From positions 66,526,001 through 66,590,000 of the forward strand of contig CM060733.1 of NCBI GenBank assembly GCA_030704615.1: DNA of 64,000 bases. Direction: 5' to 3'. Numbering within the stretch: position 1 is the first letter of the stretch; each line of letters starts with the position of its first letter. A program made the translations under genes and the position numbers. The notes under the pieces are model-generated. The model had not been told where the DNA came from, did no database searches, and worked only from the letters and a program-made list of their open reading frames with translations. Of this stretch, positions 12,752-24,442 are shown piece by piece. Source of the DNA: Takakia lepidozioides (lineage: Eukaryota; Streptophyta; Takakiopsida; Takakiales; Takakiaceae).

Positions 12752-13165
12752 GTGGGGAGCGTTTGTTTCCACCGGAGGAAGAAGAGAAGGAAGTCGCTAT
12801 ACTTTACCAGCACTAGGAAGAGGAAGAGAGCCAGAGATAGAATGAGGTTGGAAAGAGTAGACAAAGAGGGAAAGGAGGAAGATGAGGGCAATGAGGAGAG
12901 GTTGGCGATGCAAGAGCAGGATTTTGGAGAGGAACAACAGCCCTCCATACTGCCGAGAATGGGTGAGGAGGAGACCACATCCGAGGGAGAGACGGACGCC
13001 GAAGAGGATGTTGATGGTGGCCTCATGAAGAAGAATATAGTGGAAATGAGGATGGCGGAGCTGCTCCAAAACATGCTCGGCGTAGACAGCAGTCCGAAGC
13101 GCAAAGGGTCTCCTGCGATTGGAGAGACATCCAACGCAGCCAAAAAAGGTACAAGTCTGTCCTAA
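12752..13165 (+). CDS. Acidic/basic low-complexity exon, unknown
   Basis: An open frame encodes a basic start (RRKKRRKS, TRKRKRARDRMRL), an acidic Glu-rich middle and MRMAELLQNMLGVDSSPKRK near the end. A plausible donor, AAAAAAG|GTACAAG, lies at 13148-13149; otherwise the frame stops at 13165. It ends right where the tandem array begins. The composition resembles a nuclear or coiled-coil protein segment, but there is no diagnostic motif. Confidence 0.3.
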   Translation: MGSVCFHRRKKRRKSLYFTSTRKRKRARDRMRLERVDKEGKEEDEGNEERLAMQEQDFGEEQQPSILPRMGEEETTSEGETDAEEDVDGGLMKKNIVEMRMAELLQNMLGVDSSPKRKGSPAIGETSNAAKKGTSLS

Positions 13166-13179
13166 CAGCCCCTCCTCTT

Positions 13180-16130
13180 GTTGTTCTTTGATTTCAAAAT
13201 GTACCTCACCAGCCCAGTCTGCCATGTATCAAGAAAACCTACCCCAGATTGCTTGTTTTTGATTGCAAACAGTACCACCAGCCCAGTCTACCATGTCATA
13301 ATGCAGCTGGATGGAAGCACGAAACAGTGTGAGGCAACAATTTCTGACCTTCTTTTATGCTTGTTCTTCATGTCAGAATGAACCAGACCAGGCCAGTATG
13401 TGGCCATCACACACACTTAGATGGATGCACGAAACAGTGTGCGCTGCCGCACACTGTTTGTGCCCCTGTAATTGGTTTCTTTCTAAGTCAAAATGTGTCA
13501 CACCAGGGCTGCCTGCCAAGTTCAAATCACACCAAAAAAGAAGCACAAAACAGTGTGCAGCAATGCACACTGTTTGTGCCCCCCACTTTGTTTTTTATTT
13601 GATGTCATAATGGGCCAAACATGGCCAGTCTGCCATGTTCAAAACTGATCTAGATGGAAGCACGAAACAGTGTGCGCCAACGCACACTATTTGTGCCCCC
13701 TAGTTTGCTTGTTTTTCTATGTCAAAATGTGTCACACCAGGGCTGTCTGTCATGTTCAAATCACACCTATATGGAAGCACAAAACAGTGTGCGGCAACGC
13801 ACACTATTTGTGCCCCCCTTTTTGGTTCTTTTCTGATGTCAAAAAATGCCACACAGGGCCAGTCTGCCATGTTCAAATCACACCAAGATGGAAGCACCAA
13901 ACAGTGTGCGGCAACGCACACTGTTTGTGCCCCCCTCTTTGCTTGTTTTTTGATTTCAAAATGGGCCACACATGGCATGTTTGCCATGTTCAAAACACCC
14001 CTAATTGGAAGAACAAACAGTGTGTGGCAACGCACACTGTTTGTGCCCCCATCTTTGCTTGTTTTTTGATGTCAAAATGGGTCACACATGGCTGCCTGCC
14101 AAGTTCAAATCACACCTATATGGAAGCACAAAACAGTGTGCGGGAACGCACACTGTTTGTGCCCCCCGCTTTGCTTTTTTTTTTAATGTCAAAATGGGCC
14201 AAACATGGCCAGTCTGCCATGTTCAAAACAGATCTAGATGGAAGCACGAAACAGTGTGCGGCAACGCATATTGTTTGGTCCCCCCACTTTGCTTGTTTTT
14301 CTTTCTCAAAATGTGTCACACCAGGGCTGTTTAGGGATTTTTTTTTTGATGTCAAAATGGGCCAAACATGGCCAGTCTGCTATGTTCAAAACAGATCTAG
14401 ATGGAAGCACGCAACAGTGTGCGGCAACGCACACTGTTTGTGCCCCCCACTTTGCTTGTTTTTCTTTCTCAAAATGTGTCACACCAGGGCTGTTTAGGGG
14501 ATTTTTTTTTTGATGTCAAAATGGGCCAAACATGGCCAGTCTGCCATGTTCAAAATAGATCTAGATGGAAGCACGAAACAGTGTGCGGCAACGCACACTG
14601 TTTGTGCCCCCCACTTTGCTTATTTTTCTTTCTCAAAATGTGTCACACCAGGGCTTAGGGATTTTTTTTTTAAATGTCAAAATGGGCCAAACATGGCCAG
14701 TCTGCCATGTTCAAAACAGATCTACATGGAAGCACAAAACAGTGTGCGGCAACGCACACTGTTTGTGCCCCCACTTTGCTTTTTTTTCAAAGGCAAAATG
14801 GGCCAAACATGGCCGGACTGCCATGTTCAAAACACATGTAGATTGAAGCATGAAACAATGTGCGGCAACGCCCACTGTTTGTGCCCCCTTTTTGGCTCTT
14901 TTCTGATGTCAAAAAATGCCATACAGGACCAGTCTGCCATGTTCAAATCACACCAGATGGAATCACCAAACAGTGTGCGTCAACGCACACTGTTTGTGCC
15001 CCCGTCTTTGCTTGTTTTTTGATGTGAAAATGCGCCACACTTGGCTACCTGCCAAGTTCAAATCGCACCTACATGGAAGCACAAAACAGTGTGCGGCAAC
15101 GCACACTGTTTGTGCCCCCCACTTTGCTTTTTTTTTAATGTCAAAATGGGCCAAACATGGCGAGTCTGCCATGTTCAAAACAGATCTAGATGGAAGCACG
15201 AAACAGTGTGTGGCAACGCACACTGTTTGTGCCCCCCACTTTGCTTGTTTTTCTATGTCAAAAATGGGTCACACCAGGGCTGTTTAGGGCTTTTTTTTTA
15301 ATGTCAAAATGGGCCAAACATGGCCAGTCTGCCATGTTCAAAACAGATCCACATGGAAGCACGAAAGAGTGTGCGGCAGCGCACACTGTTTGTGCCCCCC
15401 ACTTTGCTTGTTTTTCTATGTCAAAATGTGGCACACCAGGGCTGTTTAGGGTTTTTTTTTTTTTAATGTCAAAATGGGCCAAACATGGCCAGTCTGCGAT
15501 TTTCAAAATAGATCCACATGGAAGCACGAAAGAGTTTGTGGCAACGCACACTGTTTGTGCCCCCCCCCTTTGCTTGTTTTTCTATTTCAAAATGTGTCAC
15601 GCCAGGGCTGTTTAGGGATTTTTTTTTTATGTCAAAATGGGCCAAACATGGCCAGTCTGCCATGTTCAAATCAGATCTACATGGAAGTAGAAAACAGTGT
15701 GCGGCAACGCACACTGTTTGTGCCCCCATTTTGCTTTTTTTAAAGGCAAAATGGGCCAAACATGGCCAGTCTGCCATGTTCAAAACAGATGTAGATGGAA
15801 GCACGAAACAGTGTGCGGCAACACACACTGTTTGTGCCCCCCTCTTTATTTGTTTTTTATTTCAAAATTGGCCACACAGGGCCAGTCTGCCATGTTCAAA
15901 ACACCCCCAATTGGAAGCACGAAACAGTGTGCGGCAACGCATACTGTTTGTGCCCCCCACTTTGCTTGTGTTTTGATGAGAAAATGTGCCACACAGGGCC
16001 AGTCTGCCATGTTCAAAACACCCCCAATTGGAAGCACCAAACAGTGTGCGGTAACGTACACTGTTTGTGCTTCCCACTTTGCTTGTTTTTTGATGAGAAA
16101 ATGTGCCACACAGGGCCAGTCTGTCATGTC
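13180..16130. repeat. Tandem array of about 22 hairpin-containing units (115-119 bp and about 162 bp)
   Basis: The core CAGTGTGCGGCAACGCACACTG recurs at roughly 13435, 13550, 13665, 13783, 13901, 14016, 14131, 14250, 14412, 14576, 14738, 14852, 14969, 15085, 15202, 15363, 15527, 15695, 15809, 15924 and 16041. Most units are 115-119 bp; six are about 161-168 bp because they also carry a CACACCAGGGCTGTTTAGGG plus T-tract segment. Each unit contains TGTCAAAATG, a CCAGTCTGCCATGTTCAAA box, a variable spacer, GGAAGCACNAAA, the hairpin and TTTGTGCCCCCC. A degenerate outlier lies at 16396. Long open frames exist on both strands but follow from the repetition. Confidence 0.95.
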
Positions 16131-16512
16131 TCAGGCCTTTTGTATTTTATTCACCCAACTCTGTCTATCAGGCTCCAATCAACCTGTAAGCACAGAATAG
16201 TCACTCTGGTCTACATTTCTTGTATCCCCTGTCAAGTGTTCTATTTGGTTTGGAATGAACTCATTCAGTTCTCTCTCTTGCTTTAAACACAGACAAATGG
16301 AAGCTAGAAATAGAAAGCCAACTTGATTCTTTTTGAAACTTTGAAGCACATTTGAAGCCTTGTGAGAACACGGAAAGTGTGTGTGTTTGAAGCTCTATAC
16401 AGTGTTCGGCACCGCAACATTGTTTCTGACCTCTCTCTTATGTCAATTTGAATGAATATCCCCGACCCCATGATGAGGCCAATCCCAAGGACGATCGCGT
16501 ACTGAACTCTAA

Positions 16513-16526
16513 GCTCTGATACCAAG
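16513..16526 (-). other. Primer-binding site, initiator tRNA-Met type
   Basis: On the minus strand the bases just inside the LTR end read TTGGTATCAGAGC, the usual primer site of plant Ty1/copia elements. This places the internal region of the element to the left, in or beyond the tandem array, where no copia coding sequence remains. Confidence 0.7.
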
Positions 16527-17267
16527 TGTCGCGCACCTCACTTCGGTAAGCTCCCCTTCAAGTCATAGTTACTCGCTTTGATGCGCGCGCCTGACTCCCA
16601 ACCTGGCCGCCTGGGCCAACTTGGAGCTTCGGCTGCTCACCGGGACATAACGGTCCCCCCTTTGCTTCCCACTAAACCCTCCACCTATTTGGGCCTAGGA
16701 GAATTCCCTTTGGTAGATGGCAGTCCGGAACAGCTCCCCACTCTTTGGTCGCTTTCCGGCTCGCTCGCTTACTCACTAGTTTTTGGACCCCAACGGGTTT
16801 GCACCGTTCTCGGGGTTACTACTCCCTATATATACTTCTGTAGCTGTCCGCGGGGGTTTCACAACCAGCCATGCCATTTTATGGCGAACCACCACGAAAA
16901 CCCTCGACTCCCGGTGATGAGTCGCGGTGAGTCTTGGCCCGCTCACCACGGCCCCTATGGACCGTGATGAGTCCCAAGACTCCCCACGACTCCCACCACG
17001 AGGTCTCCGCCCCCATGGTGAGTCCTATGCCACCCCCACTAAGTCCCGCTAAGCTACCACCACCCCTTGTGGAGCCACCCCCACCGCAACCGGTGTGCGG
17101 GGCTCCACCTAGTGAGCGCCTCCGCTTCCCTGAGTGCCTTGGGCACTCAAGGGTGCTTCAGCCCCCCATACCTATTGCTGCCGCTGCCCCCACCATAGGG
17201 GCAGCCCCTCATGTGTCCCGACCCCCTGCCCTCAAGGCAAAGGGCCGCGACACCACCCCTACCGACA
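16527..17267 (-). repeat. Putative LTR of a minus-strand copia-type element (741 bp)
   Basis: The left edge is fixed by the primer site. The segment starts TGTCGCGC and I place its end at ACCGACA (17267), giving inverted ends TGTCG/CGACA. It is GC-rich and unlike its neighbours. Just beyond 17267 the CACTA transposase frame is open, so the LTR appears to interrupt that gene. The right edge is inferred; the second LTR is not in the window. Confidence 0.5.
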
Positions 17268-17277
17268 AGTAGGAAGG

Positions 17278-18345
17278 CACTTCAATGGATGTGTTGAAAA
17301 GAGAATGGCACCAAATGCTGTGACAGCGGAGGGGACATTGCAATTTGCAAAGGAGAAAGAGGCGTTCATGGAGATTGGAGGGAGAGAAGGAAGTAGTGCG
17401 GATCCAGCCATGGAGTACGGGGTGAAACGCCGGACAATCCTTTGGGATTTGCCATACTGGAAGGTGCATGAATCCCCCCCCCCCCATTCACTCACTTTCT
17501 TTCACATTGTGCTTCCTGGAATTACCTTTACTGTCAGGAGTCCTGCCACCAACTCCTAAGTCAGTGTAACTTCTATGCAGTAGATGTTGAAGTCGTACAC
17601 CTCACTGTGGAGAGGATCGTGCAGTTGTTGAAAGCAGAATGTAGTAACATGGACAACTTCTGCCACATATTCTACTATTTTTGCCCATAGAACTTGGTCT
17701 CATGGGAGGACATCTGGCATTTCAGAACCTCTTGCAGCGGTACCTCCTGGACCCCATGCATTGTGAGAAGAACTTCTGCGAGAACATTCTGAAGACAATC
17801 TTTGGGGAGAAGGATACGATAAACGTACGAAATGACATGGAGATTGAAGGGATACGGTCACATCTGTGGCTAAGGCCTGATCCAAATAGACCTCGCAAAG
17901 TGCTCATGCCAGCAGCATCATACGTCCTGACCAAATCAGAGCAAGAGCATTTTTTGAAGACATTGGGAGCCATGAAAGTGCCAACCGGATTCTCGGGTGC
18001 TTTCCAAAAGCATGCCATAAACAAGAAATGGTCGGGGATGAAGTCACATGATCTACACGTGATGATGCAGCAGATTTTGCCAGTGTGCATTCGGGGTACG
18101 ATGGTGCCGGGTCCTCGAACAGCCATAATGCGTGTAAGTCGAGTGTTTAGGAAGATTTGTGCGAAGGTATGGGATCCGAGGGACATTACATCGTTGCATG
18201 AGGATGTGGCTATGACCCTATGTTTGCTGGAGAAAGAATTCCCTCCATCATTCTTTGACGTCATGACGCACTTGCTAGTGCATCTTGTAGAGGAGCTGCA
18301 TGTGTGTGGGCCCGTAGCCAGCCGTTGGATGTACCCCATGGAGAG
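17278..18345 (+). pseudogene. CACTA (En/Spm) TNP2-like transposase, truncated at both ends
   Basis: Exon 17278-17463 ends GVKRRTILWDLPYWK; intron 17464-17737 has GT-AG ends (AAG|GTGCAT, CTTGCAG|CGG); exon 2 continues in phase as RYLLDPMHCEKNFCENI. It includes MEIEGIRSHLWL, MKSHDLHVMMQQILPVCIRG and FPPSFFDVMTHLLVHLV, then SRWMYPMER. These are the conserved blocks of plant TNP2 transposases and the following DUF4218-type region. Homology ends after MER at about 18345, where the usual Tyr-Met-(Lys/Gly) continuation is replaced by GVAIPYAQ. The N-terminal half is missing, apparently cut by the LTR that ends at 17267. It cannot be functional. Confidence 0.85.
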
Positions 18346-18650
18346 GGGGGTTGCTATTCCATATGCACAGGTTGCGTGCATGCATGCACAAAATCCCTTA
18401 TTATATATGCATGTGACAAATTTGTATGCACACATTGTAGATTGTATGCAGTGGAGTTATATAACATAGAATACGACGTATTTATTGCATATGCAAATGT
18501 TACATCATATGTATATAGAAAAAAATAAAATAAAAATCTTAGCTAACAAAATCAGTAGTCAATGGTCAAAGATGCATGTGACCACTAACTCCAACTAATG
18601 CACCACCTTAAACTGAAGAGAATAAAAGACCCCTGGCCAAAGTAATAGTT

Positions 18651-18870
18651 TGCAAACTTGTATTCAAGGAAAACAGTTTCATATTAACCAAAATATGGAC
18701 TTTTGTACTAACAAATGCATGTGTCATGTTTGGAACCACCACATTGCATGTCTGTTTGTAATGCCAAGCAGTTCTATAATTTGAAAACTTGTATGACAGG
18801 TACACAAGTTCCATTTTAACCAAAATAGGAACTTTTGTACTAACAAATGCTATGTGTCATGTTTGGAATA
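18651..18870. repeat. Imperfect direct duplication, about 90-bp unit
   Basis: The block from AAACTTGTATTCAAGG to CATGTTTGGAACC (18654-18740) recurs at about 18783-18870 with AACCAAAATA.GNACTTTTGTA conserved, roughly 130 bp apart. AT-rich and non-coding; 18.47-18.96 kb otherwise holds nothing recognisable. Confidence 0.7.
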
Positions 18871-18956
18871 AAGTAGTAACAAGATAATTACATGTCACAT
18901 GCATGAAAATGAACGGCACAAGTTAGAGGTTCTTTTTTTGTGCATTTCACGTGTCA

Positions 18957-21900
18957 CTAAGAAGTTGAACTAGGGTCCTTCTTTAGCATAGCCCTAACCT
19001 CTAACTGGCTAAGGGAAGGTTGGTGGATCTCATAAGCCCCGGCGCATCCTAGATGCATGTTGTACATGAAGTACATGTGCTTACAAGGTAGATATGTTTG
19101 TTTTTTCTTCTTGACAGATAGCTCATCAAAGTCGGGACAATCACAAGATGGAAACTGACCAATGTATACATTGTAAACCAATCCTGCTCTGGTAGATCCC
19201 TCTGTTTGTAGCTGGTAAATTCTCCCATAACCTGGCTGAGGCACGTTTCTGAATCCACGAACCTCAGCAATAAGAGTCTCCGCTGACTCTTGGCGACTCA
19301 AGTGTCGAGGAGTCGGATCCCGACGCCGAATGCGCACCCCATAGCGTGTAGTGGGATACTTACCCACAGGAAGGACAACACCTTGATGCATATGTTGTTC
19401 CACTGGAAGTGGTCCCACAGGAAAAATCGGATCAGGAACGCTGGGAGGATGGACTAGTCGAAAACCTGTAAGGGTCAAGTTGTCCACCTCTTCTTGTGTA
19501 AGGTTGGTTCCAACCTTCACAGGCCACACGTTAGGTATACCCGGTTTTCCCAAGCAATAGGATGGCACGGTCCCTCCAACACACGACAAAACATCTGTGG
19601 GGCAAAACCAAAAAACTTGCAGTTTTGGTTCTTTCATGTTCGGTGCTAGTAACTTGCCAGTAAAGCAAGGTGCAGGACTTCCTTTACCTTTCCTGATGAG
19701 CGCTTTGCATTTATCTTTGGAAACTCCAACCAAGGCAGAACAACGAACCATGGAAGCAGGACCTGTCCGCTGAATCCTGAACAATGCATCGGAAAAGTCT
19801 TGTGTCTCTCTCACTGGATTTCCCCATTGCATTGGCTGAGGAGGGATAGCAACATGTGGATTTGTCTCACAGAAAGTCGAAGAACTAGGAATGTCATGAC
19901 TTGATTTGGAGCTGACGAACCTAGATGGCTGGTGTGGACTGGGCATCCCAGTGGCGCGCACTGGAACAGTCTTTACATTCATATCACACCTCCAAGATTC
20001 GTTTGGCCCACCATGCTCATCGCCTAACTTGCATTTGACTGGAATAGTGCGAATGTCTCCCTCCAATTGAACCCCCCTTGTGTGCATGGGTGTTCCAACT
20101 ACTATGCCACGTACAACCTTACCCATTTTTGCTGGGCTATTAGATCTAGCTGCTTGACGCAACATGAGCTCCTCTTTGTCGGGCCCCATCCCCCATGTCT
20201 TTCCTGTGGTGTGCCTGTAAAATGTTGCCTGCTGCAAAAGAGCTCGTGACATGTCATGCATGGTGGCCTCATATAGATCCACCTTCATTTTTTTCCCATT
20301 GCCTGCTGTCTTCCACCAAGCAGAATGGACTGCCTCAGACAAATTAGTGGTAGGCATATCTGCATCTGCCTCCACATCCATGTCCTCTCTCATCCATTGG
20401 CCCCACATTCAATATCTGTAGTGCCACCATGCAAGCCATGAATCTAGTTTTGGCAGACTCTTTTCTGTGCATGCTCCTGAAGAGAGCCACCAAGCCCGAA
20501 TTGCAATGTATGTGGTTGTAGCATCCTCCAAGGTAGCACTATCTTTCCATTCATAACAGAGCTGAGTGTGCCTTTCACGGAAGTCCTCCAAGATATAGTC
20601 GTTGGTGTGTCTTCGGAGGCTTTCAGCCCAATGATATAAACATGTTCTTTCTTTACCTTCCATTGGGACATTGGGATCAGATCCATAAACCCTTCGAACA
20701 GCAGCCCAATTCGCTCCTGCTGCATCCGCCATGAAGCCAGCAAAATTTGGTTTGTTCAAGCCAGCAAGTTTTGCTTGTTCATTGATCATCTCCCAGAATA
20801 ACACCTGAGCATCTGCATCCTCTGTTTTCATATCGCAAATGGCAATGGTCATCATTCGCTTGACATATGGTTCATAGACATGACACGCAAGAGTTGTCCA
20901 ATCCTTGATGCGTTTGACATGGTCAAATACTACCCAACTTGTGCGTAGATCCCCCTCACTCATGCGACACACAAGATCAACACCACTCCCGGGACCAGCA
21001 ACAGACATCTTGAAAACATGGGGGAGATGAGAAGTATGCTGGCCTGGAAGGAGATTGCTGTGAATGAAATGGTATGTACTCAGACGCTTCAACTCCAATA
21101 TGGACATGATGGAATTGACACGTGCAGATGCGACCTTGTTTTTCACATTGGGGCTACAAACATGGGCAAACTCTTCAAGAATATCTTCCAAAGTCTCTCC
21201 CTCAAGACGTACTGTCTCTGTGCCATCAGCCACAAGAACTCAATCAATCAAGAGCTTTTGGGCCATTGACAAGGAAATAGCTCCCGGGGTCGACCATGGC
21301 TTCATCTTAACGTGTACTTGAATCATGCTTGATGCATTTTCCGCAGCCTCTCTATTCTCGCCCTTGGCACATGGATGGTTATGAAACCCAACGTGAACTG
21401 CAACACGTGTATATGTTGGAAGGGAACTTGTGACATGGTACATTCTTGCCCCACAATGCGCCTCACAGAAAGGTCTTTCTTTGCAGAAACTACACTTGAA
21501 CTGGTTGAATGGAACTTGGGCTCCTGCAATGAACACCTTGTCTGCATTGCCTTCCCAATAGCGGTCATTCCGTTCTCCTTCTTTCTTGAAGAAGGGGCAA
21601 GTGCTGCTTTGACATATGAGCTTTCCAACACAAAGAACCTTACTACATTTCACATGATCTGGAACACCAGACATATTGTAGGTAATGGTCTTGCACCAAG
21701 GATGACCATCAAACTTGCGGTCCATGCCTTGGAGGGACTGTGAACCACGGTCCGGACGTAGTTTGACCACTGGGGGGAGTTCGTGGATCACTTTTCCATC
21801 AAAAGCTCGAGGAAGACACCGAACACGATGCACTAGAATGTGACTATAGTCCAAGGTAAAAAGCTCTCCTTTTGATCCATTCCTCCGAGCAATGGCCAAG

Positions 21901-22499
21901 ATACTCAAAATGGACAACACACCAGAAGGAAATGCAGATGTAGCCTCCCCTGCTAGTCGTGGAGATGAAGATAAACCCCTCGCAGATTCGCAACAATCAG
22001 ACGTGGTGTTGTCCAATGGAGTTTTCCGAGGCTTCATGTCGTGAAGCAAGACCGTATGAGCAGATGAGGAAGGTTGAGATCCACAAAATACACTCTTAGA
22101 AACCTCAACACAATCCGAATTATGAGACCCCAAGCTCGCCGAATCTGCAACCTCCTCCTTCAATTTACAACTCCCATTTGTCGCAGCTTGATCGTTCTTT
22201 CTTGCAATAGAAGTGTGCCTCTCATCATGTGACTGTGTATAGCTCGTACTTGTGACACGGTACTTGGAGAAAGTGTCTGGAAACAACTCCCATTGCTTTT
22301 GGCCGTCATTGAAAACTGGAAGCAACACTGTGGAGGCATCATCATCTCCATCATCCTCCAAAAAAACTGAACCCGGAACAAGTTTGAATCTATTGCATAA
22401 CCAAGGTTCTGGGATAATGCACTTGTTTCCATTGCAAGGATAACGAACCACTTTTGCATCAGGTGGACATGAAAGCACTGCATATTTTGGTGTAGACAT
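18957..22499 (-). pseudogene. Mutator-like (MULE) transposase with GCM-type and SWIM fingers; two in-frame TGA
   Basis: A single minus-strand frame of about 1180 codons starts at ATG 22499 and ends at TAG 18957. Only TGA codons at 21240-21242 and 20409-20411 break it. Part 1 (419 codons) ends with a Cys/His domain (FKCSFCKERPFCEAHCGARM, then VAVHVGFHNHP) like the WRKY-GCM1 finger of transposases. Part 2 (274 codons) is the DDE-like core: VVFDHVKR (D104), FMADAAGANWAAVRRVYG (D170), CLYHWAESLRRH. Part 3 (483 codons) includes MPTTNLSEAVHSAWW and a SWIM finger with C422, C424, C442 and H444 (SCDCPDF, LPCKHMYF). No intron is needed. Terminal inverted repeats were not found. Dead by two nonsense changes, unless TGA is read through. 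Confidence 0.8.
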
Positions 22500-23730
22500 T
22501 TGGCAATGCCCTCAAAGTTTGAGAGAAGATGCAAAATGAATGAAAGCGCACATCTTGCAAGACCTTATGCAAATACATTAAATGGCTTACATTACTTATG
22601 TGTATCATCAATCCAGAAGGTCCAAATTTTTTGAGGCATGTGCTCCATCCATATTATTCTCTGACAGAAACAACTAAATGGACTATCCCCTATTTTTAAG
22701 ACGACGGCGCCGTTGTTGAGATCTTAGAATCCAATGTACTGCCTTCTTCTTATGAGCATATGAAACATAAATGCTCTGCATGTTTCCATTTATTTTACAA
22801 CCAATCGTTGATTAATCGTCCAACTATGAACTGACACACTAGACGGCACAATTTATTTACAATCAAATCCCATGACATGTATGTTGATTTGTTCTTTGAT
22901 TACACATGTATGAGTAATGAGTACAAGTATTTGTGGCGACAATTGGCTCTAAAACCAATAAATTGATTAAGACACCCATAACAAAATATTTTATCACTTA
23001 CTTTATATTGTATTATGAAGGCGCCGCCACAAAGTAACATGTCAATCGTACAACCATCTTCTGAGGATCCACGTGTAACCCATGTAGTCCAAAATACACT
23101 AACGCCAGAGTGTATAAAAAATGTTCACATTTCAGATTTGGCCAATTTGGCCTTTTTAAGGCCTTAGCCTTCGCTAAGGCCCCCCTTTCCCCCCGCTCTC
23201 CTTGGCGGGGGCAGGTTTGAACCCGCAACCTAGTGGAAAATACACCACAACCTTACCAACAAGCCATGCTCTATTCAATGAAACAACCTCTACTTTTTTG
23301 TTAATAAACTGTTTCTTTTCAGTTAAACTTGTTGCCATTACTACATGACTAACCCGATATCATTACTACACTAACGTAGTCTAGTATACTTGCACATTAT
23401 CCCTTGCCACTCCCCCAAACAAACACACACAAACTACACAAGCACTTAACACGTCTCTAGTCTCTACACCCTGGAGACTCCCGTTGCGAAGAGGAGACGG
23501 AGGCGCCGCATCTCGGCCTTATACTATACCACCCCGAGGCAACGAGCTGTTGCGGCGATGGGGAGGAAGAAGGACACTCGAGGGGAGGCGTTGCTGGTGG
23601 TGGTGGTGGTAGAGGCAAGCTGCGGACGGAGAAGGTAAGCTGTAGTTTTGTTTTTTTTCATGACCTGCACTTAGGCATATGCGCCATCGCATAAGCCCCA
23701 CCAAGCTGCTCCTTATCTAGCACATCCGCC
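22500..23730. other. Non-coding AT-rich stretch
   Basis: No convincing coding sequence or repeat was seen. It is AT-rich up to about 23.45 kb, then has a short GC-rich stretch with a GGT/TGG run near 23600. Confidence 0.5.
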
Positions 23731-23792
23731 GGCGCAGATGCCTAAGTCACTTCAAGTCTCACAAGTTTGCGAATCTCCACACATACACACAA

Positions 23793-24440
23793 CCGTCTCC
23801 GCCGGCGGAGACAACTCATTCCCCTTGGTTTTTTCTGATGCTTGGAAGGGCTGGGCTGCCACCTCCGCCGGCGCATACCGTTGGAGCTGGGATGCTCGCA
23901 TGTTTCAGGAAGTGCTCCTCTACTCCCATCCCGTTTATTTTTTTGCATGCTCATACGTTGCTGATGCTCCGAGCGGGTTGGGCTGGCGTATCCGCTGGCG
24001 CATACCTGTGCAGCAGGGCTGCTCAAATGTTTCAGGAAATTCTCCCCTTTTCCATCTTCTTTGTTTTTCCGCATTCTGATGCTCCGAGTGGGCTGCGCTG
24101 GCATATCCGCCGGCGCATACCCATTGAGTACATTCTTTTTTGCTCAGATCATAGGTTTCAGGAACCTCCTGCAAGCGTCTCCACCGGCGGAGACACTTGG
24201 AGCTTGGTTTTTTTTGCATATTCCCTGTGTTACGGAAGCTCCAAAGCGCCAAGGCTGCCACCTCTGTCAACACAGACTCGTGCAGCAGGGCTGCTCACAT
24301 ATTTCAGGAAGTTCTCCCCCCCTTCCATCTCTTTTGTTTCTCCGCATTCTCATAAGTTGTTGATGCTTCGAGCGGGCTGGGCTGCCATATCCGCCAGCGC
24401 ATACCCATTGAGCACAATCTTTTTTTGCTTAGCTCCTAGG
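23793..24440. repeat. GC-rich imperfect tandem repeat with CGCCGGCG palindromes
   Basis: Units of about 110-160 bp share GATGCT(C/T)CGAGCGGG.TGGGCTG, a (CATATCCGCCGGCGCATACC) box, TTTCAGGAA and TTCTCC...TTCCATCT. Starts lie near 23838, 23960, 24078, 24237 and 24363. GTCTCCGCCGGCGGAGAC at about 23796 is an 18-bp perfect palindrome; a one-mismatch version is at about 24176. The repeat runs directly into the gag fragment at about 24443. Confidence 0.65.
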
Positions 24441-24442
24441 TT

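Noticed and set aside
13670-14497. Open frames of up to 275 codons in the tandem array, on both strands
   Set aside because: They follow from near-multiple-of-three repeat units without stops; the translations are the repeat in three frames and unit indels shift them.
13180-16130. CRISPR array
   Set aside because: Units are too long, spacers are themselves similar, there are no cas genes and the sequence is eukaryotic.
18957-22499. Genome-wide TGA reassignment
   Set aside because: Other frames here, such as the first gene, appear to use TGA as a stop, and TGA also breaks clearly decayed elements.
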